Source of the DNA: Melieria omissa
Lineage: Eukaryota; Arthropoda; Insecta; Diptera; Ulidiidae
Length of the DNA stretch: 64,000 nt
Assembly (NCBI GenBank): GCA_963971225.1
Contig: OZ020268.1
Span: 58,961,900 to 59,025,899, forward strand
Direction of reading: 5' to 3'
Below are positions 54,134 to 64,000 of this stretch, in pieces (position 1 is the stretch's first letter; each line of letters starts with the position of its first letter). Both the position numbers and the translations under genes were made by a program. The notes under the pieces are model-generated. The model was not told the DNA's origin and did no database searches. It saw only the letters and a program-made list of their open reading frames with translations.

Positions 54134-55257
54134 GACTCGCCGTCCTCAGCCCTGCGATTGTTGGCTGGGCCTCGATTGTCAGTATTCCTCGCTTCAGGCG
54201 ATTGCGATCGGGAACGGGAACGCCTCTTCCGTTGGCGGCAGTCTCGTGATATGTGGCCCTGCTTGCCACATACCCAGCAGACAACTTTAGAGGAGACCAC
54301 TCGTGGCCTGCCCGGTATCTCAGAGCTTATGGCCTGGATCGGAATGTCGTTGTCCGCCTGAATCTGGCGTATCCTTGCAGGTGCATACCGAGTGCTCCCC
54401 ATCCATGCCGCTTCATATGTCATCGCGCTGGTCACCGTTTCCTTAAATGTTGGCTTGCCCATCATCAACGCACTGCGACGTGTTTCTGGATCATGAAGAC
54501 CTTCAACAAACGACTCAATCTTCATCCTCTCGAGATCATCAGCACCAAATTTTGGGTAGCACAACTGTACGAGCCGCTCAATGTCTGCTGCATATGTCTG
54601 CAGCGCCTCGTTGGCTCTTTGCTTGTGGTTCTTCAGCTCACAGTAGTATAGCGCATGGTTGTGCTCGTTGCTATACTTCGCTGCTAATGCTCTCATGATG
54701 GCACCGTAATCACTTCTTAAACATTCTGGAACTGATTTGATTACCTCCGCCGCAGGACCTTTCAGCGCCAGTGCCAACCTCCGACTTTTCCTGATATCTG
54801 TCCACTGATTTTCCAAAGCAGCCAAGTCGAATTGCAATTTAAATGTATCGAACGGCGCAGCACCATCATAAGTAGGCACTTCTGTTCTGCCAGCAAAACC
54901 GTCCTGAACCGGTGGCAAACATTCTCGTGGCTGTACCTCTCGAAGTCGTTCGTCTATCTTTCTGTGCATCGAATCTTCCAGACTGTCCACTCGTTTGTTC
55001 AAGGACTCATCCAGGTTGTCAACTCGTTTGTCCCAATTGTCCATGCGCGTCTCAAGATGCTCAACTTTCCCGTTCAGCCTATTGGAGATTTCCTCTACCT
55101 TCTGCTCTATGCGCTCAGAATTTTTCTCGACTTTTGCCGAAATTTCGAGATTCGTAGTTTCCAGCTTCGCCTCCATTTGCGCCGACATTTCGCGAATTTC
55201 ACGATTTGAAGTCTCGAACATGCCCCTCATTGCAACCATAAGCTGGCTCATGTCCAT
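54124..55257 (-). CDS. Gag body, copy 3
   Basis: 377 codons with an intact CCHC knuckle (HISRDC). It appears identical to copy 1 over the regions compared. Confidence 0.9.
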   Translation of the reverse strand: MDMSQLMVAMRGMFETSNREIREMSAQMEAKLETTNLEISAKVEKNSERIEQKVEEISNRLNGKVEHLETRMDNWDKRVDNLDESLNKRVDSLEDSMHRKIDERLREVQPRECLPPVQDGFAGRTEVPTYDGAAPFDTFKLQFDLAALENQWTDIRKSRRLALALKGPAAEVIKSVPECLRSDYGAIMRALAAKYSNEHNHALYYCELKNHKQRANEALQTYAADIERLVQLCYPKFGADDLERMKIESFVEGLHDPETRRSALMMGKPTFKETVTSAMTYEAAWMGSTRYAPARIRQIQADNDIPIQAISSEIPGRPRVVSSKVVCWVCGKQGHISRDCRQRKRRSRSRSQSPEARNTDNRGPANNRRAEDGESLN

Positions 55258-55320
55258 TGCTTGTGGTGGCGCAGCCGCTCCAGCCGTACTCTGTAGCGAA
55301 GCAGCACCCGCAGGCGACTC

Positions 55321-55506
55321 CTACACCTTGGCCGACGCCTCTGGTTCTTGCGCTCCGAAATCGTGCACAGTCCAATCGACGCCTCGTGCCTCACATGCTT
55401 CTCGCAAGCGCAACTGCAATTCCACCTTTCCGCCAGCAGTCGGCAAATTCCAGGCAGCCAGCTCCTTCTTCAGCTGGTCCACCTTCAGCAGCTCGAGTTT
55501 AACCAT
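55321..55506 (-). CDS. SAP-domain N-terminal part of Gag, copy 3
   Basis: Same 61 codons and same terminal TAG as copies 1 and 2. Confidence 0.75.
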   Translation of the reverse strand: MVKLELLKVDQLKKELAAWNLPTAGGKVELQLRLREACEARGVDWTVHDFGAQEPEASAKV

Positions 55507-55591
55507 GTCCGTGCTTTTATAATTTTATTATTTGGTTTTTTCTTTTTTTTTTTTATCTTCAATTTTCCACAATCCCACTTCTGACACCAAA

Positions 55592-56018
55592 TGTTACGAA
55601 TACTAAGTCCAGTGGTCTGTCACGTATCTCTGGATTGTGTGATTTGAAAATAAAACACAGTCAGTTTCCTAAATGCCGACAATAAAATACACCAACAGTC
55701 ACTTTATTATTCACAGTTTACACTTTACTGTTCGTACACTTAAGTATTTGCTTAATTATTCCGTGTGGCAACTTCACTTGTCAAAACCAGACTGACTCGC
55801 TGCACCGCATCTGGCCACCTTTTATACTCTGTCCGGCCGTCGCGCAGATCGTTCTCGCACGTTGCCAGATTGGACTAGAAGTTTCCCTGATGACCGCGAC
55901 CATCGTTGCCAGGTTGGACTAAAAGGTATTATCGCGGCCGTCGTTGCCAGATTGGGTTATAGCACGGCACGTAGCGGCAGGGTTGCTTTGCACCGCGACA
56001 GACTGTCTCATCGTTACA
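55592..56018 (-). repeat. LTR of tandem copy 3
   Basis: 427 bp; matches the LTR of copy 2 over the parts compared. Confidence 0.95.
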
Positions 56019-58340
56019 ATATATAAAAAAACGTAACCTTCTGTAACGTGCCAGTGTTTGCGAAAACGGCTTGCGTGTGATAGATGTCAATGCGGTGGTT
56101 TATAGCGATATTACATGTTTGTACGGCAGGTGGGCGTGGCACCTCCCATACAAACTAAATGTTTAATATGGTATATCTTCGGAGTTATAAGTCGGACAGC
56201 ATTGAAATTTAGTACAGTGTCATGGCGTAAGCGTGTCATTGCACCGGTAAAATTTAATGGGCGTTGGACAAGGGGCGTGGCACTTTTTGAATTCCGGTGT
56301 TACTTTTGAACTATAGCAGTCACATCAATGACATTCGGTACAAACTAACGATTCGGTCGGGTCCCTCGATGGGGGGAATAGGATGGATTTTAGACAAGGG
56401 GGCGTGGCACCTCCCATACAATCCAACTTTTTAACATAGAAAATCTTCGGAATTATAAGTCGGACAGCATTGAAAGTTGGTGTACCGTCATCTCATAGAA
56501 GTGTGTTCCTATTGCTAAAATTTACTGGGCGTTGGACAAGGGTCGTGGCACTTTTTAAAATCCGGTGTAATTTTGTAACTAGAGCGTTCACATCAATGAC
56601 ACTCGGTTCAAACTTACGATTTGATCATGTCCTTCGGCATGTGTATTTGGTGTATTTTGGACAAGGGGGCGTGGCACCGCCCATACAACTCAATTTTTAT
56701 ATCTACGGAATCATAAGTCACACAGCATTGAAATTCGGTACAGCGCACAGTGATTCGTTCCATAGACAAAATTCAAAAAATTTATGGTCTCAGAATTTAA
56801 TGATTTTTATGTCATTTGAAAGGTAAAACTCCAACTAAGAAAACCCCAAAACATCTGTGCAAAAAATCAATTAGTGTGTGTGCAAAAGCGGCTCAAAGTT
56901 GAAACTTTTTTCACAAAAAATTGTAAACACATCTTTTCTGTTTTTTAGTCTATTGAGGAAAAAAAATTGTAAAAATGCATGGTTACCAAGAAGTTGCTGA
57001 AACTTTTGATATAGATTAAGAAATTATGTGGCCATTTTCGTTTTTAATGTTATCTCAAAAATTTGCAAAGCTGAGGCTTTTACATCAATTTTATATCAAA
57101 ATATTTTTCCAAATTAAAAATCTGAAAATTGGCAAAACTTAGAAGGAAATATCTAAAAAGTATGTGAAAGTATGTTCCTGGATTTTTTTTATTTTAAGAA
57201 ACATTCTTTCTTTTTCGGATAATGTAATTATATCCTCCGATATCTTCCGATCTCTGAAAATAATTCAATTTGAAAAGTGGTCGAAACACCTATTTTTCGA
57301 CAAAATTTCTTTTTTCACGCCTAAAAGTATGCAATCAGCATGAAAAATTGAGAAAACTGCAAAAAAGCAAAACATACGTCTATTATTATCGTTTTTATTG
57401 CAAAATTAAAGGGTCCTGAGACAATTTCTGTTACTCTTTGAAATAATCAAGGTTGATGTTACCGATTAAATGTAAAATCTGAAAAATCTAGCCAACACAC
57501 TTGGTGCTATAGCTCTCCAAAAGTGACGAAATTTTAAAATTTAAGACTCAGGCATTGCCAAACTAAAAAAGTTTAAGAAAAACAAATTAGAGATTTCAAT
57601 TCAGCAGACCATGATTAACTAATATGCCAAATTTTATGAGGAACGGACAACTCCTTCTAATTTTGTCCCGCGGTTGTATGGAGTCGAATTACTGTGCAGC
57701 GTCTTGGTGTAGACGTGTCATTCCACCGGTAGTATTGTATGGGCATTGGAAAAAGGACGTGGCACTTTTTAAATGGTGAAACTTTGAAACTATAGCGTTC
57801 ACTTAAATGACACTCGGTACAAACTTATTATTAGTTGTGGACAAAAGGCGTGGCACCGCCCATACAACTCAACTCTTTATTAAGGAATTCAATGTGTCTC
57901 TTAAATCAATTTGCTTCAGACAACACCTTAACACATGTTTTGACCCTTTATTTCAAAAAATCTTGTTTTAGCGGAGGTTTATTTTTCAAGATGTACCTAC
58001 AGTCCAAAATTCATGTTTGTCGCTTCAGCGGTTTAGGCTGGGCGATAATAAATCAATCAATCAATCAACCAGTCAGTCAGTCCGGATAAACAATCTATGT
58101 ATAAAAAAATGGAGACGGTACCACGCCCCCTTGTCCAATGCGCACAACTTTCTTCTAGTCGAGTTGTGCTACTAAGTGGACAGTTTGTACCAACTTTCAT
58201 TGATGTGCGACTTACAGTTCTGCTGAAATGTTGGGTCATAAAAAATATGCCACACCCCTTGCCAAACGCTCATCAAAGCTCATTAGTAGAATGACACATC
58301 TATGAGACGACGGTACACCAACTTTCAATGCTGTGCGGCT
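56019..58340. repeat. GGCGTGGCAC dispersed/tandem repeat region
   Basis: A motif GACAAGGGGGCGTGGCACC (or CGTGGCACTTTTT) recurs near 56125, 56270, 56396, 56535, 56663, 57749 and 57839, and inverted at about 58115. The first five are spaced about 130-140 bp apart and form ~265-bp dimers. GTCGGACAGCATTGAAA and GTTCACATCAATGACA also repeat. The middle part (56770-57690) is AT-rich without clear repeats. A (CAAT)n run lies at 58050-58075. This was the host DNA into which the LTR element inserted. Confidence 0.7.
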
Positions 58341-58369
58341 AACGATTCCGAGGAGTTTCGAACTTCCTG

Positions 58370-59190
58370 AAAATACTCGAAATCAACAATAATTCGACAC
58401 GTATTTTGTAATTTTTTGAAAATCAAAATTTAACTGGCCCAATAATGGGTTAAGGTTTATTTACAGAAAGACTCCGAAACGAACCGATGGGCCTATTGAC
58501 TTCAACAATTGTAAAAATAATCGAAATAAATAAAATTAGACACGTGTTTTTCATTATTTTCAAAATCGAAATCTAACTGAATCAACAACGGGTTAAAAGT
58601 ATGTATGGAGAAACAACTTTTTTTGAGTGTTCTAACTTCAAACTTGGTGAAAGTACTTTAAATGTTAAATAACTCGATACGTGCTTTTCATTTTACCGAA
58701 TATTAAAATCGGACGGGGTCAGCGACGGGTTAAAAGTTTGTATGGAGTAATTGTGAAAAATATGAATTAATGGGCACATTGACATCAAACTTAGTTAAAG
58801 TGCTCTTAGCGAGAAATAATGTTTCACTTTTTTTAAAGTCAAAATCTAACGGGGATTTTTATTGGGCGAGATTTATTGGGCGTTCTGCCTTCAAACTTAT
58901 AAAAGCACTTCAATCGGGAAATAATAACAAGGTGCTTTTAATTTTTGTTGAAAACCGAAACTCGAAGAATCGAAATCTGGTAAACCAAGGGTTAATGATT
59001 TGCTTGGAGTAAATACGCAAACACATAATTGAATGGGCCTTCTGACTTCAAAATTTTGAAAACACCCGAAATCAAAGATAGTTAGAGACATGTTTTTTTA
59101 ATCAAAATATGATGGGCTCAACAATGGATAAGAATTCGTATATGGGGAAACAGGAGAGCTTGTGTGCAAAGCCGCAGGGCCCAGCTAGTA
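58370..59190 (+). repeat. Degenerate minisatellite ending in a Helentron-like terminus
   Basis: About five imperfect units of 120-160 bp share GACACGTNTTTTCAT, AAAATCNAAATCTAAC, a CAACGGGTTAAAAG-like block, GTATGGAG and GGGCCTTTTGACTTCAAA. The stretch ends GCAAAGCCGCAGGGCCCAGC followed by TAGT. A GC-rich hairpin closing with CTAG/TAGT and an internal minisatellite are known in non-autonomous Helentron/DINE-type elements. The class is an inference and the 5' end was not located. Confidence 0.4.
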
Positions 59191-59821
59191 CGATATGATA
59201 TTGATATATTCATGATATTGAATATTGAATACTTCGAAATATATTGTTTTAACCATGGTTCAATTATTTGAGCCAATTATTATTGAGCCATGCATGGTTT
59301 TAACCATGATACAAAAATAGAAGGTAGAATCGCTGGCAATTGTTTTGGCACTAAACGTGCTTATTGACGTTTTTCGTATTTGTCAAAAGCTTGCGTCGTG
59401 ATGCCACTTCGTTGTAAAACTAAATTAGGGCTATTTAGGTTCTGAGGATTTTTAAATCTTTTTTTAAAATAAACACGAAATAGACATTTCAATGTGACTA
59501 ATTCATTTTATTTAGTAATATTATTAACTGTTAGACAAGCAACAACGCAATGAATGGTACGAAGGTAAATTACTATGTAATTGTTTTATTAAATTTCTTT
59601 TAATATTACTTTTTTTTGTGTTTTTAAAATGCTGCTAATGAAGCTGGTAACTATCAAGTACTTACGGCTTCGGGACAGGGTTTGCATTTAGGTGTCTCCT
59701 TCCATTTCCAGAAGAGATTTCTTCTTTAGAGAAATGGATGGAGACAACAAACGGCTTCTTGGGTAGGTCATTGAGATTCACACCGCACGCAGTAATACAC
59801 CGTTCACGCATGAAGGGTATT
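59191..59821. other. AT-rich intergenic DNA
   Basis: No gene recognised. Confidence 0.35.
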
Positions 59822-61087
59822 GTGGGCAACAGTGGTTTGACTAATATATTAAATATATTACTTTTGCTTTAAAAATGTAGTGTAACTAGTTACTTTTCCC
59901 ATAAGTAATCACCTTCAGTAATATAACTACTTTTTTTCAAGTTACTTATTACAATGTTACTTATTAGTCAACAAAGTTCTAACTTTCATGTGAAACAGCA
60001 ACACAGATAACATACATAATTAAGATGTATTACAATTGTACAACGCTGCACTTGTTCATACTAAACATAGCTCGCGTGTTTCTTTTCCAACTGGGTTTGG
60101 TAGTGGAGAAACAATTAACATTTGAAAGCAAATTCAAGCGGTTTCAACAAAAAAAAGTGACGAAAATCAAATTGTAATTCAAAATTAAATTAACATTTAA
60201 CGTGATTGTTTTTTTGCAGAATGACTACTTTTAAAATTTACAAATATTAACAAATATTTCGATTCGTTGACGGAAAATAATATATTACTTTTTGTGATAC
60301 ATTACTGCACATTTCCAGTAATAAGTAATGTAACGATATTACTCTCAAATGTCAGTAATGTGTAATAAGTAATATGTTATTAGGTCTGTTTGGCCAGATT
60401 TCCAGTAAAAAATATCAGGAGAGTAAGCGAGCTTACGCTCTCAAAAATGAAACTATCCAAAAATGTGAACAAACAGCAATTTGTAAGAATTTGCAAGTTT
60501 TAACTCCTGGTTACACCACTGGGACTTGGCTCACTCACACTACACAGTAAAAAGGGTGTAAACAGGAGGGTTAAAGAACGAAACAGCTGATCTAAAAGTT
60601 TCATTTGAGGTTTGAAGTGGTAGGGAAAATTAAGTTAAATCAGACTTTTAATGCAAAATGCAAATAGTTCGTTTCGCTCAATCTGCACTTCTTCCCTTTG
60701 AGCTTCAGCGGGTAAAGCTGAGCAAGACGGTTGTGGGTCAGCAGACTTGCGAACGCACAATTTCTTTGCTGTTTCCATTTGCCTCCAAATGTTTTCGAAA
60801 TTTATGTTTCGTTGCAGTCGATCATATGGCAGCCAGTCATATGTTTTTCTTGTTCTTTTTCTTACTGGCAAAAAGTTACTAGACAAAATTTCTCCAGTAA
60901 AAACTTGCAAGTTCTCACGAAATGAACTGTCACTTTACGCTCTCAGTTTCTCTCTCGTTACTGGAAATTTGGCGTCAACAAACAGGATCCAGTAAAAATT
61001 TGTACAAATTTGTACAAATTCGTACAAATTATTCTCTGCCAAACAGACCTATTGTCAATAGTAATAAGTCCCAACACTGGTGGGGAA
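59822..61087. mobile_element. hAT-like non-autonomous element with a nested MITE
   Basis: The element spans 59830-61079. Ends CAGTGGTTTGACTAAT and (complement) CAGTGTTGGGACTTAT are imperfect inverted repeats. The 8-bp flanks GTGGGCAA and GTGGGGAA match at 7 of 8. AGTAAT/TTACTTATTAC motifs repeat near both ends, as in hAT subterminal regions. A TA-flanked MITE (60383-61049) sits inside. No transposase is encoded. Confidence 0.7.
60381..61051. mobile_element. TA-flanked MITE (GGTCTGTTTGGC ends), intact copy
   Basis: The element spans 60383-61049 with perfect 12-bp inverted ends GGTCTGTTTGGC and TA on both flanks. It is the sister of the interrupted copy at 8792-10116. Short CCAGTAAAAA motifs lie near both ends. 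It has no coding capacity. Confidence 0.88.
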
Positions 61088-61770
61088 ACAGAAAAACGTT
61101 ACCACACTATTATGGCAAATAGTACGGGTATTGTGACAACCGTTAAAGCAACAACTGATATTGTATTTTATATTAATTATTATAAAATTTCTTTTCTTTT
61201 CTACCTTCTATTTTTGTATCATGGTTCTAACCAACATCAGGTGCTGCCAGCATAAAAATATCATGCTGATCAACTTGTACTGATACTGATAGAGTGGACC
61301 AATCGCCTATGTCTGATATGTCCAAAGCCATAAAATCCAACTCGTTTAGTAACGAATAACACCAGTAGTTAAAAGCACAGGGTGGCACAGGAGAGAAACA
61401 TCAGAATATATTGTAATCGACATTAAAACGCATGAATTTATCATCCCACAAACCTCAATACATTTCATTAAATAAAGTGGCATCTTCATATAATCAACTA
61501 ATTTATTAAAATTGTGATTTGCATTACTTCGACTTACTTTACATCATTTAGTAAACATATGGCAGAAGATTGATTTCGCAGATCTTGGCGCACATGAAAA
61601 TTGAAAATTGCGGTTTTCTCACTGTGATCTATATATTTTCATTTACTAAACGGTGCGATTTGTTTTATGTCGTAGCGAAATGTATTCGCGTGGTGATTTT
61701 ATGAGTTTCTTTAAAATTCATTAATAATATTTTATACGGAGTGCCATTCACAATGACAAAACAATTGATG
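61088..61770. other. Intergenic DNA, no gene recognised
   Basis: AT-rich DNA between the hAT-like element and the GC-richer right end of the window. Confidence 0.35.
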
Positions 61771-63900
61771 TGTGTTTTTTACCTTGTTCGATCGTTATTT
61801 AAAATCTAAACATAGGCATATGTTCACTGTTAAGTTTTTGATTTCGCAACGGGAAAACGGATCGAAAACCAATAAGTTATGTTTGAAAATGGTTAAAAGA
61901 TCTAGCAACACACTCGTGCTTTTCCGGCCAAATGGCAAAATCCAGTCAGAAAATGTTGAAATGGCAACATCCACACCTAGGAAATTTTTCAAAATTCTTC
62001 GTTTCGCTCGTTCGTTTGTCGTGTTGCGTCGTCGTTCGTGTAGCAGCAGTAGCAGTAACTGCAGCAAGCGCAAAGAAGCTGAAGTATTAGCCGTGTTGGA
62101 AGAAGAAGCATAGCATTAAAGGAGAATCTTCTTTCTTTTGTGTGTGTTGTGTGTGAATTTCAACAGAAAAATTTTCCTCATTTGGCCGCAATTAGTGCAA
62201 GAAAAGTGTGCTGGAAAATGTATAAAAGTGCAAGATATCCGCGGAACAGTGAAATGTGTGCTAAAGCGGGGCGCTTGTGTTAATTGGCGATATTTGTTGA
62301 GTTTTCAAGCCAGCTGAAACTGCTGGCCATTGCCATCGCTTGCAACTTCCCAGCGATTCCACGCGAGTTAGTGTGTGTGCGTGTGTGTATTTGGGAGCGA
62401 CGAGCGAGCGAGGCCAAGCGGGCCCGTCGGCTGCTGTCTTTTTGGACTGTGCGTCGGTCGATCGGTCGGTCGGTCCGTGGAACGTCTGTGCGCGCGGCGG
62501 TCTGGTCAGCCCAAGCGAAAATAAGGCAAAATCACAACAAAAAGGTGCTCGGCCCATGATGATGAATGTGAAAAGCTGGCGCAGCGAGCAATTTGCGTGA
62601 AGCGGAAAAGCGCAAAAGTGCAGTGAAAAGTGTACAAGTGCCGAAAATCGTTGAAAATGCTGGCTAGCTGCTGCCTTGTTGGTTGAACGCAGCAGAAGGA
62701 GCAGCAGCAGCAGTAGGCGGTAGCAGAGGCCGCAGGCGTCGTCGTCGCGGTCGTCGCCATCGTTAAGCGCCTTGCCGCAAGAAGCGACAAATTGAGAAAA
62801 AAGGGGGAAAAATTTTGCCCAGCCTAGTCGCTGTAAAATTTTCAGCTGAAGTAAAAGGTGCATAAGCGCGCTCCAGCGACTTGGAAGGCGACGCGGCAAC
62901 AAACAAAAGGTGATAAAATCATATTTTACAACATTTACCAATTGGACAAATGCAAAAAGGTTGTGGATTTTCTGGTAAAGGTAGCCAAAAATTCGGCCGC
63001 AACGCGTGCTCGTTCGGCTTTTGTACATTTTCCGCTTCGCTTTCTGACTCTTGAGTTGCTGCTTCTTCTTGTTCGTGGTTGCTTGGTTTGCTTCGCCATC
63101 GTCGCACAAAAGTGTAGATATACACTTTTTGATTTCATTTTAACATAATCCGCCGCCTGCGTTGGCGTTAACGTAGGCGTCTGCGTCGCGCGCTGCAAGC
63201 ATGAACGTTCTGTCTGCATAACAACAAAACTTACAAGCCAGACAGCAACACAACAACACCAAAGCCAGCCACCAAAAAGTTGGTATGAAAACGTGAACGC
63301 CGTCAGTCGCTGTCGGTGGCATCGGCGGTAGCGTCGTCGCCGTTGTGACTGCTGGCGTCGCAGCCTCGGCCCAAACCTGAGCCGAGTCGAGCCGTGCCAA
63401 AGTACTTTTATGTAGAAGGACGGTAGAAAGCGAGCTGACCGAGGAAGCAAAGGCCAAAAGCGTAACGGCAAGAGAATTGTTGGCAGTGTGCTGGGGATGT
63501 AAGTGTGGATGGGAATTGGTGCGGGGAGCCAGCGGGCTTAGGAAACTGTGCAGACAGACAAAAAAGTAAAACTCCTCTGCTGGTGCTGTGCAGACGACGG
63601 AAAGCAGACGTCAGACGGCAACACAGCCGTGCACGGCGACCGAGCCGGAGAGAGAGCCAGTGCGGTGTCCATGAGCCGAGCAAAAAAGTCAGTGACGCCG
63701 TCATTCACTTTATGCTGTTTCCACAGAGCACGACTGGTGGTGGTGGTGGCGGCGATGGTGATGCATTGTTGTTGTTGTTACTGCTGTCGGCTAATTGTAT
63801 TGTTTGTGTTGTTGTTGAGCGGTGCGTCGTTGCATTTTGCATTTGTCGGTGCTGAGTGTGTGTGGAAGTGCTGGCAGCTTGCAAGGTGCACACCCACCCA
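61771..63900 (+). promoter_or_regulatory. GC-rich, leader-like region, possible 5' end of a gene
   Basis: Base composition changes sharply: CpG- and GCN-rich sequence, repeated GTGAAAAGTG/AAAAGTGCAG phrases and GTGTGTGTG, features typical of long fly 5' UTRs and promoter-proximal DNA. GTGCTGGGGATGTAAGTG at about 63485-63505 contains a good splice donor. Frames on both strands (up to 282 codons on the minus strand) are repetitive and lack domains, so no protein is called. The direction is a guess from the leader-like phrases. Confidence 0.3.
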
Positions 63901-64000
63901 ATGTTTACCTGCTGCTTGTTTTTTTTTCTAATAAGAATCGTTAAATGTTTGTTTCGTTAAAAAACATCTTATTGTAAATTGTTTAAATGTTCAGCTTAAA
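63901..64000. other. AT-rich end of window
   Basis: No feature recognised. Confidence 0.3.

Larger units (their letters stand above)
50641..56018 (-). mobile_element. gypsy-type retrotransposon, tandem copy 3 (3'-truncated)
   Basis: Collinear with copy 2; LTR at 55592-56018. A 1-bp deletion near 52416 disrupts RT. Beyond its LTR the host flank continues into sequence not repeated elsewhere in the array, marking the right edge. Confidence 0.93.

Noticed and set aside
38370..56018. Envelope gene making this an errantivirus-like element
   Set aside because: No open frame between the integrase end (38808) and the 3' LTR (38796); pol runs into the polypurine tract.
61772..62113. 113-codon plus-strand ORF
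   Set aside because: Starts in AT-rich DNA and ends in Ser/Glu repeats; no domain or conserved pattern I recognise; likely 5' leader sequence.
62261..63109. 282-codon minus-strand ORF
   Set aside because: Low-complexity Leu/Cys/Ser runs in GC-rich leader-like DNA; no domain; overlapping ORFs occur in several frames.

Overview
The window is nuclear DNA of an insect, most likely a higher dipteran. The signs are short introns with GTAAG/GTGAG donors, CAA/CAG- and TG-rich leader-like sequence, a phase-1-spliced NCKX-type exchanger gene, and a dense load of insect-type transposons. I suspect a tephritid-like fly, but the species cannot be fixed from sequence alone. There is no bacterial operon, CRISPR array or rRNA.

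Only two host genes can be modelled with confidence. (1) Plus strand, 22216-25286: the last seven coding exons of a cation/Ca2+ exchanger of the NCKX/SLC24 family. Both alpha-repeats are present but carry unusual substitutions at the ion-binding positions. The first coding exon lies upstream and was not found. (2) Minus strand, 30397-29775: a three-exon gene for a 99-residue single-pass membrane protein with cysteine pairs. Its exons are too small to show as long ORFs. A GC-rich, leader-like region at about 61.8-63.9 kb may be the 5' end of a third gene.

The rest is mobile DNA. 3-10 kb: a tRNA-derived SINE, hAT-like and mariner-like non-autonomous elements, and a hAT-like element nested in another MITE with a perfect 8-bp target duplication. 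10-13.7 kb: AT-rich intergenic DNA with degenerate minisatellites. 13.7-21.9 kb: four head-to-tail copies of an R4/Dong-like LINE (RT plus restriction-like endonuclease), each ending in (AAT)n, with two SINEs and one long-TIR DNA transposon inserted. This array ends about 300 bp before the first visible exchanger exon. 26-33.2 kb: SINE copies, a TTAA-flanked MITE, a pogo/Tigger transposase relic and a solo LTR. 33.9-37.5 kb: a long-TIR element broken by a LINE fragment (itself carrying a MITE) and by an 876-bp near-palindromic element.

38.4-56.3 kb: a Ty3/gypsy-type LTR retrotransposon on the minus strand (Leu-tRNA primer site, Gag with SAP domain and zinc knuckle, protease, RT, RNase H, integrase, no env seen). 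The first copy has two LTRs and an ATAT target duplication. A 5.7-kb segment covering most of the element plus host flank is then repeated in tandem twice more with the same junction. All three units carry the same antisense SINE inside pol. 56-61 kb: GGCGTGGCAC-type repeats, a degenerate minisatellite ending in a Helentron-like terminus, and a hAT-like element with a nested MITE.
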